Shown piece after piece: positions 1 to 5,944 of a stretch of DNA of 6,905 nucleotides (within the stretch, counting starts at the first letter, position 1; each line of letters begins with the position of its first letter). The notes below the pieces were generated by a model, which worked only from the letters and a program-made list of their open reading frames with translations, was not told the origin of the DNA and ran no database searches. Source of the DNA: a bacterium (lineage in GTDB: Bacteria > Desulfobacterota > Binatia > UBA12015). A program made the translations under genes and the position numbers. The DNA lies in NCBI GenBank assembly GCA_018970825.1, contig JAGWVP010000172.1, positions 1 through 6,905 on the forward strand, in the 5' to 3' direction.

Positions 1-1
1 C

Positions 2-1414
2 GACGTCGTCGTCGAGCGCAACGAGGTCTCGGAGAGCGACCTGGGGATCGAGGTCGGCGCGGAGAACCCGGGCACGACGACCCGCCGCGTCGCCGTCCGC
101 GACAACCTGCTGCACGACAACGACAAGGCCGGTCTCGTCTTCGGCGGCTACGCCTCCGGCACCGGCCGGGTCGCCGACTGTTCCTTCACCCACAACACGC
201 TTTGGCACGACGACGCGCTCGGGCTCGGCTACGGGGAGATCTGGGTGCAGTGGGGCTCGTCGAACCTGGTCGAGCACAACGTCGTCGTCGCGCGCGAGGA
301 CGGCGTGCTGCTCGCGAACTGGGAGGGGGACCTGGGCAACTCGCTCGACTGGAACCTCTGGTACGCGGCGGGGGCGCCGTCCTGGACCTGGCACGGCGAA
401 TCCCTCGCGAGTCTCCCCGGGTTTCGATCCGCGAGCGGTCACGGCGCGAACGACCTCTTCGCCGACCCCCGGCCGGTGGCCCCGGCGACCGGCGACTTCC
501 ACCTGGGGACGGGCTCGCCCGCGATCGACTCGGGACGACCGGGCTTCGCCGCCGCCGCCGGCGAACTCGACTTCGACGGCGGCATGCGCGTCGTCGGGCC
601 GCGCGTCGACCGCGGTGCCGACGAAGCGGCGCGTTGCGGCGACGCCGTGGTGCAGCCGCCGGAGACCTGCGACGACGGCAACGCGACGAGCGGCGACGGC
701 TGCGACGCGAACTGCACCACGACCGCCTGCGGCAACGGCGTCGTCGCCGGGGGCGAGCAGTGCGACGACGGAAACCTCGCGCCCGGGGACTGCTGCGACG
801 CATCCTGTGCGCTCTCGCCCGCGGGGTCCGCCTGCGACGACGCGGACGCCTGCACCGGCCCCGACGCCTGCGACGGCGCCGGGGCCTGCCTCGGCGAGGT
901 CGCCCCGAGCGACGCATGCCTCGCGCCGGGCGTCGCGACGATCGCGATCCGCGGCGGCTCGCGACCGGGGCTCTCGTGGAAGTGGCAGAGGGGCCCGGCG
1001 ATCGACCCGGGGGATCTCGGCGACCCGACGTCGCCGGGTCCGGGCTTCGTGCTGTGCGTCTACGACCCGGGCGCCCCCTCCCCGCTCGCGCTCCGCGCGG
1101 AGGTGCCGGCCGCGGGCAACTGCCGCGGCAAGCCCTGCTGGAAGCGCCCGAACGCCTCCTCCCTGAGCTTCGCCTCGGCCGACGGCGCCCCCGACGGCGT
1201 GACCTCGCTCGTCGCGAAGGCCGGCACCGCCGGCAAGTCGCAGGTGCAGTTCGCAGCGAAGGGCGGCCTGTTCGTCGCGCCCTCGTTTCCCTTCGTGCAG
1301 TCGCAACCGGTGGTCGTGCAACTGCACGCGCCGGGCGGGCGGTGCTTCGGCTCGACGCACGCCGCGCCGGCGCGACGATCCGACGGGGAACGCTTCGAGG
1401 ACGACGCGCGCTGA
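2..1414 (+). CDS. Secreted parallel beta-helix protein with myxococcal Cys-rich repeats (5' end missing)
   Basis: The frame is open from the left edge to TGA at 1412-1414, giving 470 visible residues; the start lies outside the window. Residues 1-180 have the short repeating Asn/Asp/Gly/Val pattern of right-handed parallel beta-helix proteins (for example NLLHDND, HNTLWHDD, EHNVVVARED) and end in a typical helix cap, GSPAIDSGRPG. Next come two 27-residue repeats at about 212-238 and 243-269, each CG...CDDGN...GD.CDA.C, which match the Myxococcus cysteine-rich repeat / DUF4215 pattern. A third Cys-rich unit at about 276-298 has CDDADACTGPDACDG. The last ~145 residues (about 326-470) form a separate domain with paired Cys and a Gly/Lys-rich core (AKAGTAGKSQVQFAAKGG). 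I recall similar tails on secreted proteins of uncultured deltaproteobacteria, but cannot name the family. The likely role is extracellular or surface-attached, possibly carbohydrate binding; no catalytic residues can be assigned. The second repeat has GDCC where the first has GDGC. Confidence 0.85.
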   Translation, partial: DVVVERNEVSESDLGIEVGAENPGTTTRRVAVRDNLLHDNDKAGLVFGGYASGTGRVADCSFTHNTLWHDDALGLGYGEIWVQWGSSNLVEHNVVVAREDGVLLANWEGDLGNSLDWNLWYAAGAPSWTWHGESLASLPGFRSASGHGANDLFADPRPVAPATGDFHLGTGSPAIDSGRPGFAAAAGELDFDGGMRVVGPRVDRGADEAARCGDAVVQPPETCDDGNATSGDGCDANCTTTACGNGVVAGGEQCDDGNLAPGDCCDASCALSPAGSACDDADACTGPDACDGAGACLGEVAPSDACLAPGVATIAIRGGSRPGLSWKWQRGPAIDPGDLGDPTSPGPGFVLCVYDPGAPSPLALRAEVPAAGNCRGKPCWKRPNASSLSFASADGAPDGVTSLVAKAGTAGKSQVQFAAKGGLFVAPSFPFVQSQPVVVQLHAPGGRCFGSTHAAPARRSDGERFEDDAR

Positions 1415-1495
1415 CCCCTCGCGCGTGCCCGGGGGGCATGACGGTTCGGCGGCTTCGGAGAACGTGGCGACGCCGGCCGCCCGGGCCGTCCCGGA

Positions 1496-2635
1496 TCAGG
1501 ACTCCCCGCCGAGGATCCCGTGCAGGCGCTCGGTCGCCTCGACGAAGCCCTCGACCATCTCCGCGACCACGGTGCGCGAGGACTTCGACGCGTTCAGCTG
1601 CCCGACGACCTGGCCGACGAAGTAGGTCACGAGTCGGCGAGCGCCGTTGTCGCCCTGGTGGGCGACGCGGTGGATGCGTCGCTGTGCGTCGGCGACGACC
1701 ATGCTCTGAAGCGGCATCGGCAGCGGATCCGGTGCGCCGGGGGACTCCCATGCGTCGGTCCAGGCGGTGCGCAGCATGCGGGCCGGCTTGCCGGTGAGCG
1801 AGCGCGAGCGCCGGGTGTCGTCGGAGGTCGCGGCGAGGAACTTCTCCTTCACGACGGGCGCGGTCTCGGCCTCCGGCGTCGTGAGCCAGACCGACCCGCA
1901 CCACACGCCCTCGGCACCGAGCGCGAGCGCCGCGGCGACCTGCCGCCCGTCCGCGATGCCTCCCGCGGCGAGCACCGGGATCGGCGCGACCGCGTCGACG
2001 ACCTGGGGCACGAGGACCATCGTCGCGACCTCGCCGGTGTGTCCACCGCCCTCGGTCCCCTGGGCGATCACGAGGTCGACGCCCGCGTCGCGGTGGGCGA
2101 TCGCGTGGTCGAGCTTGCCGGCGAGCGCCGCGACCGGGATCTTCTCGGCCCGCGCGCGCTCGACGAGCCAGGCGGGCGGCGAGCCCAGCGCCGAGGCGAG
2201 CAGGCCCACGCGGTGGCGGAAGGCGACGTCGATCAGGGGAGAAAATGAACGGGGGTCGACCGAGAGCGTGCGGCCCGAGCGCTCCTCGGCGGCCTCGGTG
2301 GGCGGCAACGGTGGCACGCCGTAGCGCTCGAGGAGCGCATCGATCCACTCGCGGGTCTCCCCGGGCAGCATCGCGGAGAGCCCCTTGCCGTCGAGGCCGC
2401 CCTCCTTCGAACCCGCGTACTTGCTCGGCATGAGCAGGTCGACGCCGAACGGCCGGCCGCCCGTGCGCTCGCGGATCCAGGCGAGATCCACGTCGAGCTG
2501 CTCCGGCGTGTGCGCGACCGCGCCCAGCACGCCGAGCCCGCCGGCGCCGCTGACCGCGGCGACGACGTCCCGACAGTGGGAGAAGGCGAGGATCGGGAAG
2601 TCGATCCCCAGCATGTCGGTGACCCGGGTGCGCAT
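1496..2635 (-). CDS. Nitronate monooxygenase-family FMN-dependent oxidoreductase
   Basis: The product is 379 residues, a normal length for the nitronate monooxygenase / 2-nitropropane dioxygenase family. These FMN-dependent TIM-barrel enzymes oxidise alkyl nitronates to carbonyl compounds and nitrite. The N-terminus MRTRVTDMLGIDFPI is the usual family opening. AQGTEGGGHTGE at about 191-202 carries the conserved His (His199) expected at the flavin active site. AAGGIADG at about 223-230 followed by GAEGVWCGS at 240-248 is the phosphate-binding part of the barrel. The FSHCRDVVAAV segment at 18-28 replaces the QAPM-type loop of the best-studied enzymes; I recall it from an actinobacterial subgroup (Rv1533-like), so the substrate may not be a simple nitronate. 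The frame extends upstream to an ATG at 2728, but the start at 2635 is chosen because it has a good ribosome binding site and family similarity begins there. The gene converges with the beta-helix gene and diverges from exonuclease III. Confidence 0.9.
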   Translation of the reverse strand: MRTRVTDMLGIDFPILAFSHCRDVVAAVSGAGGLGVLGAVAHTPEQLDVDLAWIRERTGGRPFGVDLLMPSKYAGSKEGGLDGKGLSAMLPGETREWIDALLERYGVPPLPPTEAAEERSGRTLSVDPRSFSPLIDVAFRHRVGLLASALGSPPAWLVERARAEKIPVAALAGKLDHAIAHRDAGVDLVIAQGTEGGGHTGEVATMVLVPQVVDAVAPIPVLAAGGIADGRQVAAALALGAEGVWCGSVWLTTPEAETAPVVKEKFLAATSDDTRRSRSLTGKPARMLRTAWTDAWESPGAPDPLPMPLQSMVVADAQRRIHRVAHQGDNGARRLVTYFVGQVVGQLNASKSSRTVVAEMVEGFVEATERLHGILGGES

Positions 2636-2642
2636 GACGAAT

Positions 2643-2648
2643 CCCTCC
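2643..2648 (-). promoter_or_regulatory. Ribosome binding site of the nitronate monooxygenase gene
   Basis: Read on the minus strand this is GGAGGG, seven nucleotides before the ATG at 2635. It decides the start in favour of MRTRVTDML over the in-frame ATG 93 nt upstream. Confidence 0.75.
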
Positions 2649-2663
2649 GCGTTCGGAGCCGGT

Positions 2664-2690
2664 TTGGCAGAAGCCCGCGGGTCTCGCCAA
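2664..2690. promoter_or_regulatory. Imperfect palindrome upstream of the nitronate monooxygenase gene, possible operator
   Basis: Outer arms TTGGC (2664-2668) and GCCAA (2686-2690) flank AGA/TCT half-steps and a central CCCGCGGG (2674-2681). The two halves align with one single-base offset. It sits 29-55 nt upstream of the ATG, where a dimeric repressor could bind or a leader hairpin could form. The symmetry is visible in the sequence; the operator role is inferred. Confidence 0.3.
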
Positions 2691-2880
2691 CGACGCGGCC
2701 CCGCGAGCCCGAAACGCGACCGGTGCAACGCGGGGGCGGCAGGGTTCGGCGACCCGGCGAAGCACCGGCGCCGCCGTGGCAGCGCCCGCCGCGTCCGGTC
2801 GGGAGAGGCGCGGGCGGGCCCGGCGGCGGTGGGGGCGTCCGTACGCGATCCGACCGCGTGCCGAGCCCGGCGCCCGCCGC

Positions 2881-2887
2881 TAAGAAT
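2881..2887 (+). promoter_or_regulatory. Possible -10 element directly before the exonuclease III start
   Basis: TAAGAAT is the only AT-rich stretch in this very GC-rich spacer and ends eight nucleotides before the ATG. A -10 element here would place transcription initiation at or next to the start codon, giving a leaderless message. This fits the absence of a convincing Shine-Dalgarno sequence before 2896. No good -35 hexamer is seen at the right distance, so this is tentative. Confidence 0.25.
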
Positions 2888-2895
2888 CCGCCGGG

Positions 2896-3672
2896 ATGAA
2901 GGTCGTCACGTGGAACGTGAACGGGATCCGCGCGCGCGGCGAGCAGGTGCTCGAGTGGATCGCGCGAGAGAGTCCCGACGTCGTCTGCCTGCAGGAAGTG
3001 AAGGCCCACGCCGCGCAGGTTCCCGCGAACGTCGCACGACTCGAGGACTTCTGGTGCTGCTGGCACGGCGGTGGCGGCTACTCGGGCGTGGCGCTTCACC
3101 TGCGCAAGTCGCGCTGGCCCGCGGAGCCCGAGTTCACCCACCCGGCCTTCGACGCCGAGACGCGCATCGTCCACGCCGTGCTCGACGACCTGGTAATCGC
3201 GTCGGTCTACGTGCCGAACGGCGGCAAGGACTTCGCCGGCAAGGTCGCCTTCCTCGAGGCGATGGCGGCCTACGTCGACGCGGTCCACGCATCGGGCCGC
3301 CGCCTGCTCCTGTGCGGGGACCTGAACGTGACCCGCACCGACCGCGACGTGCACCCCAAGGAGCGCAAGCGCAACGGGATCTGCCAGCGCCCCGAGGAGC
3401 GGGCCCTGCTCGAGGCGATCCTCGCCCGCGGCGTGGTCGACGTCGGGCGTGCGCTCCACCCCGACGACGACGAGCTCTTCACCTGGTGGGCGCCGTGGCG
3501 CAACCTCCGCCAGCGCAACATCGGCTGGCGGCTCGACTACGTGCTTGCGAGCGAGGGCCTGGCGGCACGCGCCCTCTCCTGCACCTCCCACCGCGAGTTC
3601 GGGACGAGCGACCATGCGCCGGTCGAGGCCGTGTTCGACGAGGAGGAGGGAGCGTTCGATGGCAGGCCGTGA
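2896..3672 (+). CDS. xth: Exodeoxyribonuclease III (AP endonuclease family)
   Basis: The product is 258 residues, close to the usual ExoIII length of about 255-270. The enzyme cleaves DNA 5' to abasic sites and removes 3'-blocking groups and 3' nucleotides in base excision repair. All core motifs of the exonuclease-endonuclease-phosphatase fold are present: WNVNGIRAR with Asn7, LQEVK with Glu34 (metal ligand), GGGGYSGVA at 58-66, YVPNGG with Tyr105, GDLNV with Asp142 and Asn144, GWRLDYVLAS with Asp214, and GTSDHAPV with Asp239-His240. These correspond to E. coli ExoIII Asn7, Glu34, Tyr109, Asp151, Asn153, Asp229, Asp258 and His259, so the enzyme should be active. It is cytoplasmic, has no signal peptide, and starts exactly at the conserved N-terminus. 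The last 14 nt overlap the next gene, and that gene's ribosome binding site lies inside this coding sequence. The gene may be called xth or exoA depending on convention. Confidence 0.95.
   Translation: MKVVTWNVNGIRARGEQVLEWIARESPDVVCLQEVKAHAAQVPANVARLEDFWCCWHGGGGYSGVALHLRKSRWPAEPEFTHPAFDAETRIVHAVLDDLVIASVYVPNGGKDFAGKVAFLEAMAAYVDAVHASGRRLLLCGDLNVTRTDRDVHPKERKRNGICQRPEERALLEAILARGVVDVGRALHPDDDELFTWWAPWRNLRQRNIGWRLDYVLASEGLAARALSCTSHREFGTSDHAPVEAVFDEEEGAFDGRP
3641..3650 (+). promoter_or_regulatory. Ribosome binding site of the WYL regulator, inside the exonuclease III gene
   Basis: AGGAGGAGGG lies eight nucleotides before the ATG at 3659 and within the 3' end of the exonuclease III gene, where it encodes Glu residues near the C-terminus. 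Its strength and position select 3659 as the start and suggest translational coupling. Confidence 0.8.
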
Positions 3673-4738
3673 CGGGAAGGGAAAGGGCCCGGCCGGCGGC
3701 GATCGCGCCCGGCCGGTGCGAGCGCGGCGCAAGCCCACCTACGGCGCCGCCGTGCGCCTCGCCGCGATCCTGCACGGGCTCCACGAGCGGCCCTTCGGCT
3801 GGAGCTTCGACTCGATCCAGGACACCTTCGGGATCGCGGGCCGCACGCTCTCCCGCTACGCGGACGTGTTCGCGCGAAAGCTCCTCGACTCCGCCGGGCG
3901 ACCGATCGTCGAGGTCGAGCGACGCGGCGAGCGGCGCTTCCTTCGCCTCGTGCAGCGAGCGACTCCGACCGAAGCGGGCGCCTGGGCGGCCGTCTCGTTC
4001 TTCTTCACCTGGTCGATGATCCGCCATCTCGAGGGAACCGTCCTCGACCAGGGCATGGACGTCCTCTGGGACCGGATGCTGAAGGCGCTGCCGGTCGCCC
4101 AGCGCACCCGGCTGAACGACATCGACCGGAAGTTCTTCGCGCTCACGCCGACGCCCAAGGACTATCGCGGGCACGACGCGACGATCGGCACGCTGGTCCA
4201 GGCACTGGTCGACCAGCAGCGGCTCGAGATCGACTACGCCTCCCTCGGCGGCCCCGGTCGGGTCCACGAGATCGAGCCCTACACCCTGCTCGGCTACCGC
4301 GGGGGGCTCTACGTGCTCGCTCGCAGTCGCAGGCGCGAGGGCATCCTCTGGTTCGCGGTCGAGCGGATCCGGTCGGTGCAGCCGCTGGTCGGCTCCGACG
4401 GCCGGCCGCGACTCTTCCGCTACCCGAAGTCCTTCCGCCCGGAGGTCTACACGGCGGGGCTCTTCGGCGTGGTCGAGGGCCCCGAGGTCGAGGTCGAACT
4501 CCTCGTCCACAACGACGAGACCGTCGCCTACCTCGCGCAGCGGACCCTGCACCCGAGCCAGCGCGTGGCCCGGAGGCCCGACGGGCGCACGACGGTCACG
4601 CTCCGGGTACGGGGCACGGTCGAACTCGCGAACTGGGTGATGAGCAGCGCTCCGTGGATCGAGGTGTTGCGTCCCGCGAGTCTCCGGGAGGAGATCGCGA
4701 GCCGGTCTCGCGCCGCAGCGCGTCTACACCGCGACTGA
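3659..4738 (+). CDS. WYL-domain transcriptional regulator with N-terminal helix-turn-helix
   Basis: The product is 359 residues, in the normal range for HTH-WYL-WCX regulators (about 310-370). Residues 1-25 are a Lys/Arg/Gly-rich tail. Residues 27-100 resemble a winged helix-turn-helix (RLAAILHGL, then the recognition-helix region IAGRTLSRYADVF, then a wing RRGERRFLRL). The WYL domain is at about 175-245 (RLEIDYASL, then EIEPYTLLGYRGGLYVLARS, then FAVERIRSV). The WCX domain is at about 275-347, including LANWVMSSAPWIEVLRPASL. The name-giving Trp is replaced, so the motif reads LYVL. WYL proteins bind single-stranded or nucleotide ligands and control DNA-damage or phage-defence genes (PafBC, DriD, BrxR/CapW). 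Co-transcription with exonuclease III suggests control of repair; that is inference. The frame extends upstream to 3449 over exonuclease III, but that part looks non-native and the ribosome binding site fixes the start. Confidence 0.88.
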   Translation: MAGRDGKGKGPAGGDRARPVRARRKPTYGAAVRLAAILHGLHERPFGWSFDSIQDTFGIAGRTLSRYADVFARKLLDSAGRPIVEVERRGERRFLRLVQRATPTEAGAWAAVSFFFTWSMIRHLEGTVLDQGMDVLWDRMLKALPVAQRTRLNDIDRKFFALTPTPKDYRGHDATIGTLVQALVDQQRLEIDYASLGGPGRVHEIEPYTLLGYRGGLYVLARSRRREGILWFAVERIRSVQPLVGSDGRPRLFRYPKSFRPEVYTAGLFGVVEGPEVEVELLVHNDETVAYLAQRTLHPSQRVARRPDGRTTVTLRVRGTVELANWVMSSAPWIEVLRPASLREEIASRSRAAARLHRD

Positions 4739-4829
4739 ACCGCGAGGGGCGAGCAGGCCCGGCCGCCCGGCCTCGATCCCCTCCTTCCGGGCCCCGGCCC
4801 GATCCGGCGGCCTCGCCGCGGCCGTCCCA

Positions 4830-4862
4830 TCGGGGGGAGTGGCGCCGATTCCCGAGTTTTTT
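4830..4862 (+). terminator. Weak candidate intrinsic terminator of the exonuclease III-WYL unit
   Basis: TCGGG (4830-4834) pairs with CCCGA (4851-4855) and can be extended inward by two G-U pairs. One base later comes a run of six T (4857-4862). The loop is about 12-16 nt and contains GGCGCC. It begins 92 nt after the WYL stop codon. The short stem makes it much weaker than the terminator at 5902-5936. Confidence 0.4.
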
Positions 4863-4941
4863 CCATCACCTCCGGGCGCGACCGCCGGAGCAAACGCCAT
4901 ACCACGGGGCCCCGGGCGACTTTTTTTCCATGAAATCCGGG
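4854..4941 (+). repeat. Direct repeat pair: T-tract followed by CCAT-N4-TCCGGG
   Basis: Copy 1 (4854-4876) is GAG, six T, then CCATCACCTCCGGG. Copy 2 (4918-4941) is GAC, seven T, then CCATGAAATCCGGG. The 14 nt after the T-tract differ at three positions. The copies start 64 nt apart, lie outside any gene, and are 156 to 243 nt upstream of the barrel-protein start. They are among the few AT-rich tracts in the window. Confidence 0.5.
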
Positions 4942-4970
4942 GGTCCGTGAATTTTCCGGGCCCGGACACC

Positions 4971-4999
4971 TTGCATCTCGACGGCCGAACAGGTGTAAG
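4971..4999 (+). promoter_or_regulatory. Candidate sigma70-type promoter of the barrel-protein gene
   Basis: TTGCAT (4971-4976) and TGTAAG (4994-4999) are separated by 17 nt. The -10 matches the consensus at four of six positions and the -35 at its first three. Transcription would begin near 5006 and give a leader of about 90 nt. An ACACCT (4966-4971) / AGGTGT (4991-4996) inverted pair overlaps both hexamers and could be an operator, though six-base arms can arise by chance. Confidence 0.3.
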
Positions 5000-5085
5000 G
5001 GCGGCAGACTCGTTTGTGAGGGGCCCGCCCAGCTTTCGGCGGCAGGGGCCCCCCTTGTCGCGGCGCCTGTGAGAGGAGTGCCGAA

Positions 5086-5091
5086 AGGAGG
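5086..5091 (+). promoter_or_regulatory. Ribosome binding site deciding the TTG start of the barrel protein
   Basis: AGGAGG, within GAAAGGAGG at 5083-5091, lies five nucleotides before TTG at 5097. It is a near-perfect Shine-Dalgarno sequence and supports the non-ATG start. Confidence 0.8.
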
Positions 5092-5096
5092 CTGAC

Positions 5097-5864
5097 TTGA
5101 AGAAGTTTATTGCTGCATTGTGCATGGTGGCGGGGTTGGCGGGCGTGGCCAACGCAGCACCGCTCCGGGGTGACTTCGACGTCCAGGGTAGCTTCAACGT
5201 CAACATGAACTCGTCGGGCAACGGCGGCGCGTTCGGGATCGGCGGCCGCTTCGGCTACTTCTTCACCGAGTGGTTGGAGGCCGGCATCAGCCAGACCCTC
5301 AACTACGCCTGGGCCGACGGCAACCCCTACATCGACGTGAACGGCTCGTACCGCCGCGTCCACGACACGGACCAGCTCCTCGGCGGCACGCTCGCGTTCG
5401 TCGACCTGCTGTACAACGTCGCTCCCCAGAACAACGTGATCAACAACACGGTCGGCGGCGTTCCCTACCTGGGCACCCTCGGCCAGATCGTCGTCCCCTA
5501 CGTCGGCATCGGCATCGGCGGCGTCTACGGCCAGTACACCCGCGTGCTGAACTACCGCGAGGGTCACCGCAAGAGCAGCTTCGGCTCCGGCGCGCTCGCT
5601 CCCGAGGCCGGCCTGAAGTTCTTCTTCACCGACCAGATGTACTTCGGCGTCGGCTACCAGTACCTCTGGGCCTGGGACAAGCCGAACGGCGACGCCTTCG
5701 ACAACGGCTTCCACAGCATCCAGGGCGCGCTCGGCTACGTCTGGGGCGGCGACCACCGCCTCCCGATGGCGCCTCCGCCGCCGCCGGTCATCCAGCCCGA
5801 CACGGCTTGCCAGTCGGCGCTCGAGGCCTGCCAGAACAAGCTCAAGAAGGACATCCGCAAGTAA
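5097..5864 (+). CDS. Outer-membrane beta-barrel protein with Pro-rich C-terminal tail
   Basis: The product is 255 residues. TTG is the chosen start because of the strong ribosome binding site and because it gives a complete signal peptide: MKK, a hydrophobic core to residue 17, and a cleavage site after ANA at residue 20. The next in-frame ATG (residue 10) would remove the basic end. The mature part alternates polar and aromatic/hydrophobic residues with Gly-rich turns, as in 8-10 strand barrels: FGIGGRFGYFF, LEAGISQTLNYAW, VPYVGIGIGGVYGQY, MYFGVGYQYLWAW and a last strand near IQGALGYVWGG. The fold class is clear but the function is not; an OmpW-like or small porin-like role is possible. After the barrel come PPPPP (226-230) and a short charged segment with Cys238 and Cys245, not an OmpA-type domain. 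The first codons (TTT, ATT, GCT, GCA, TTG) are much more AT-rich than the rest, which would favour initiation. Its strong ribosome binding site and strong terminator suggest an abundant monocistronic product. Confidence 0.82.
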   Translation: MKKFIAALCMVAGLAGVANAAPLRGDFDVQGSFNVNMNSSGNGGAFGIGGRFGYFFTEWLEAGISQTLNYAWADGNPYIDVNGSYRRVHDTDQLLGGTLAFVDLLYNVAPQNNVINNTVGGVPYLGTLGQIVVPYVGIGIGGVYGQYTRVLNYREGHRKSSFGSGALAPEAGLKFFFTDQMYFGVGYQYLWAWDKPNGDAFDNGFHSIQGALGYVWGGDHRLPMAPPPPPVIQPDTACQSALEACQNKLKKDIRK

Positions 5865-5870
5865 GCGACC

Positions 5871-5890
5871 TCCGCTCCGACCGGAGCGGA
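5871..5890 (+). other. Small hairpin right after the barrel-protein stop
   Basis: TCCGCTCC (5871-5878) and GGAGCGGA (5883-5890) form a perfect 8-bp stem with a four-base GACC loop, starting six nucleotides after the stop codon. No T-tract follows. It is the first of three consecutive hairpins and may protect the 3' end of the message. Confidence 0.6.
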
Positions 5891-5901
5891 AGAAGCGAAT
5901 C

Positions 5902-5936
5902 GAGGAGGGTGGCTTCGGCCACCCTCCTCTTTTTTT
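5902..5936 (+). terminator. Strong intrinsic terminator of the barrel-protein gene
   Basis: A perfect 12-bp stem, GAGGAGGGTGGC (5902-5913) with GCCACCCTCCTC (5918-5929), is closed by a stable C(TTCG)G tetraloop and followed at once by seven T (5930-5936). It is a canonical Rho-independent terminator 37 nt after the stop codon. Confidence 0.95.
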
Positions 5937-5944
5937 ACCCCACG

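Larger units (their letters stand above)
4739..5096. other. Non-coding stretch between the WYL gene and the barrel-protein gene
   Basis: No convincing gene is present in these 358 bp. The short frames here are Pro/Arg/Gly-rich with no ribosome binding site or family resemblance. The stretch holds a weak terminator-like hairpin, two T-tracts embedded in similar sequence, a candidate promoter, and a leader region before the TTG start. The leader can form a GC hairpin: arms GGGGCCC at 5020-5026 and GGGCCCC at 5046-5052. These parts are annotated separately where the support allows. Confidence 0.6.

Noticed and set aside
1415..1495. Possible bidirectional terminator between the convergent genes
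   Set aside because: Short GC stems exist (for example TGCCC/GGGCA at 1426-1438), but loops are tight and no T-tract follows on either strand, so they are not distinguishable from chance in this GC-rich DNA.
186..2765. Long minus-strand frame of 859 codons across the beta-helix and nitronate monooxygenase genes
   Set aside because: The product is Arg/Ala/Gly/Pro-rich low-complexity sequence typical of a shadow frame in GC-rich DNA; real genes with recognisable motifs occupy the same DNA in other frames.
2233..3738. Minus-strand frame of 501 codons opposite exonuclease III
   Set aside because: It is antisense to a gene with all catalytic motifs intact, and its far end reads the nitronate monooxygenase gene out of frame.
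2896..4738. Exonuclease III and WYL as a phage-defence island
   Set aside because: WYL regulators often sit in defence loci, but no defence effector, integrase or other island marker is in the window, and exonuclease III is a housekeeping repair enzyme.
4895..4927. Second terminator-like site ending in seven T
   Set aside because: Only four-base arms (CGCC/GGCG) can pair around a palindromic GGGGCCCC that is too tight to fold. The T-tract is better explained as part of the duplicated motif.
4839..5072. Possible 77-residue small protein upstream of the barrel gene
   Set aside because: It has no ribosome binding site or similarity, and it overlaps the duplicated motif and the candidate promoter.
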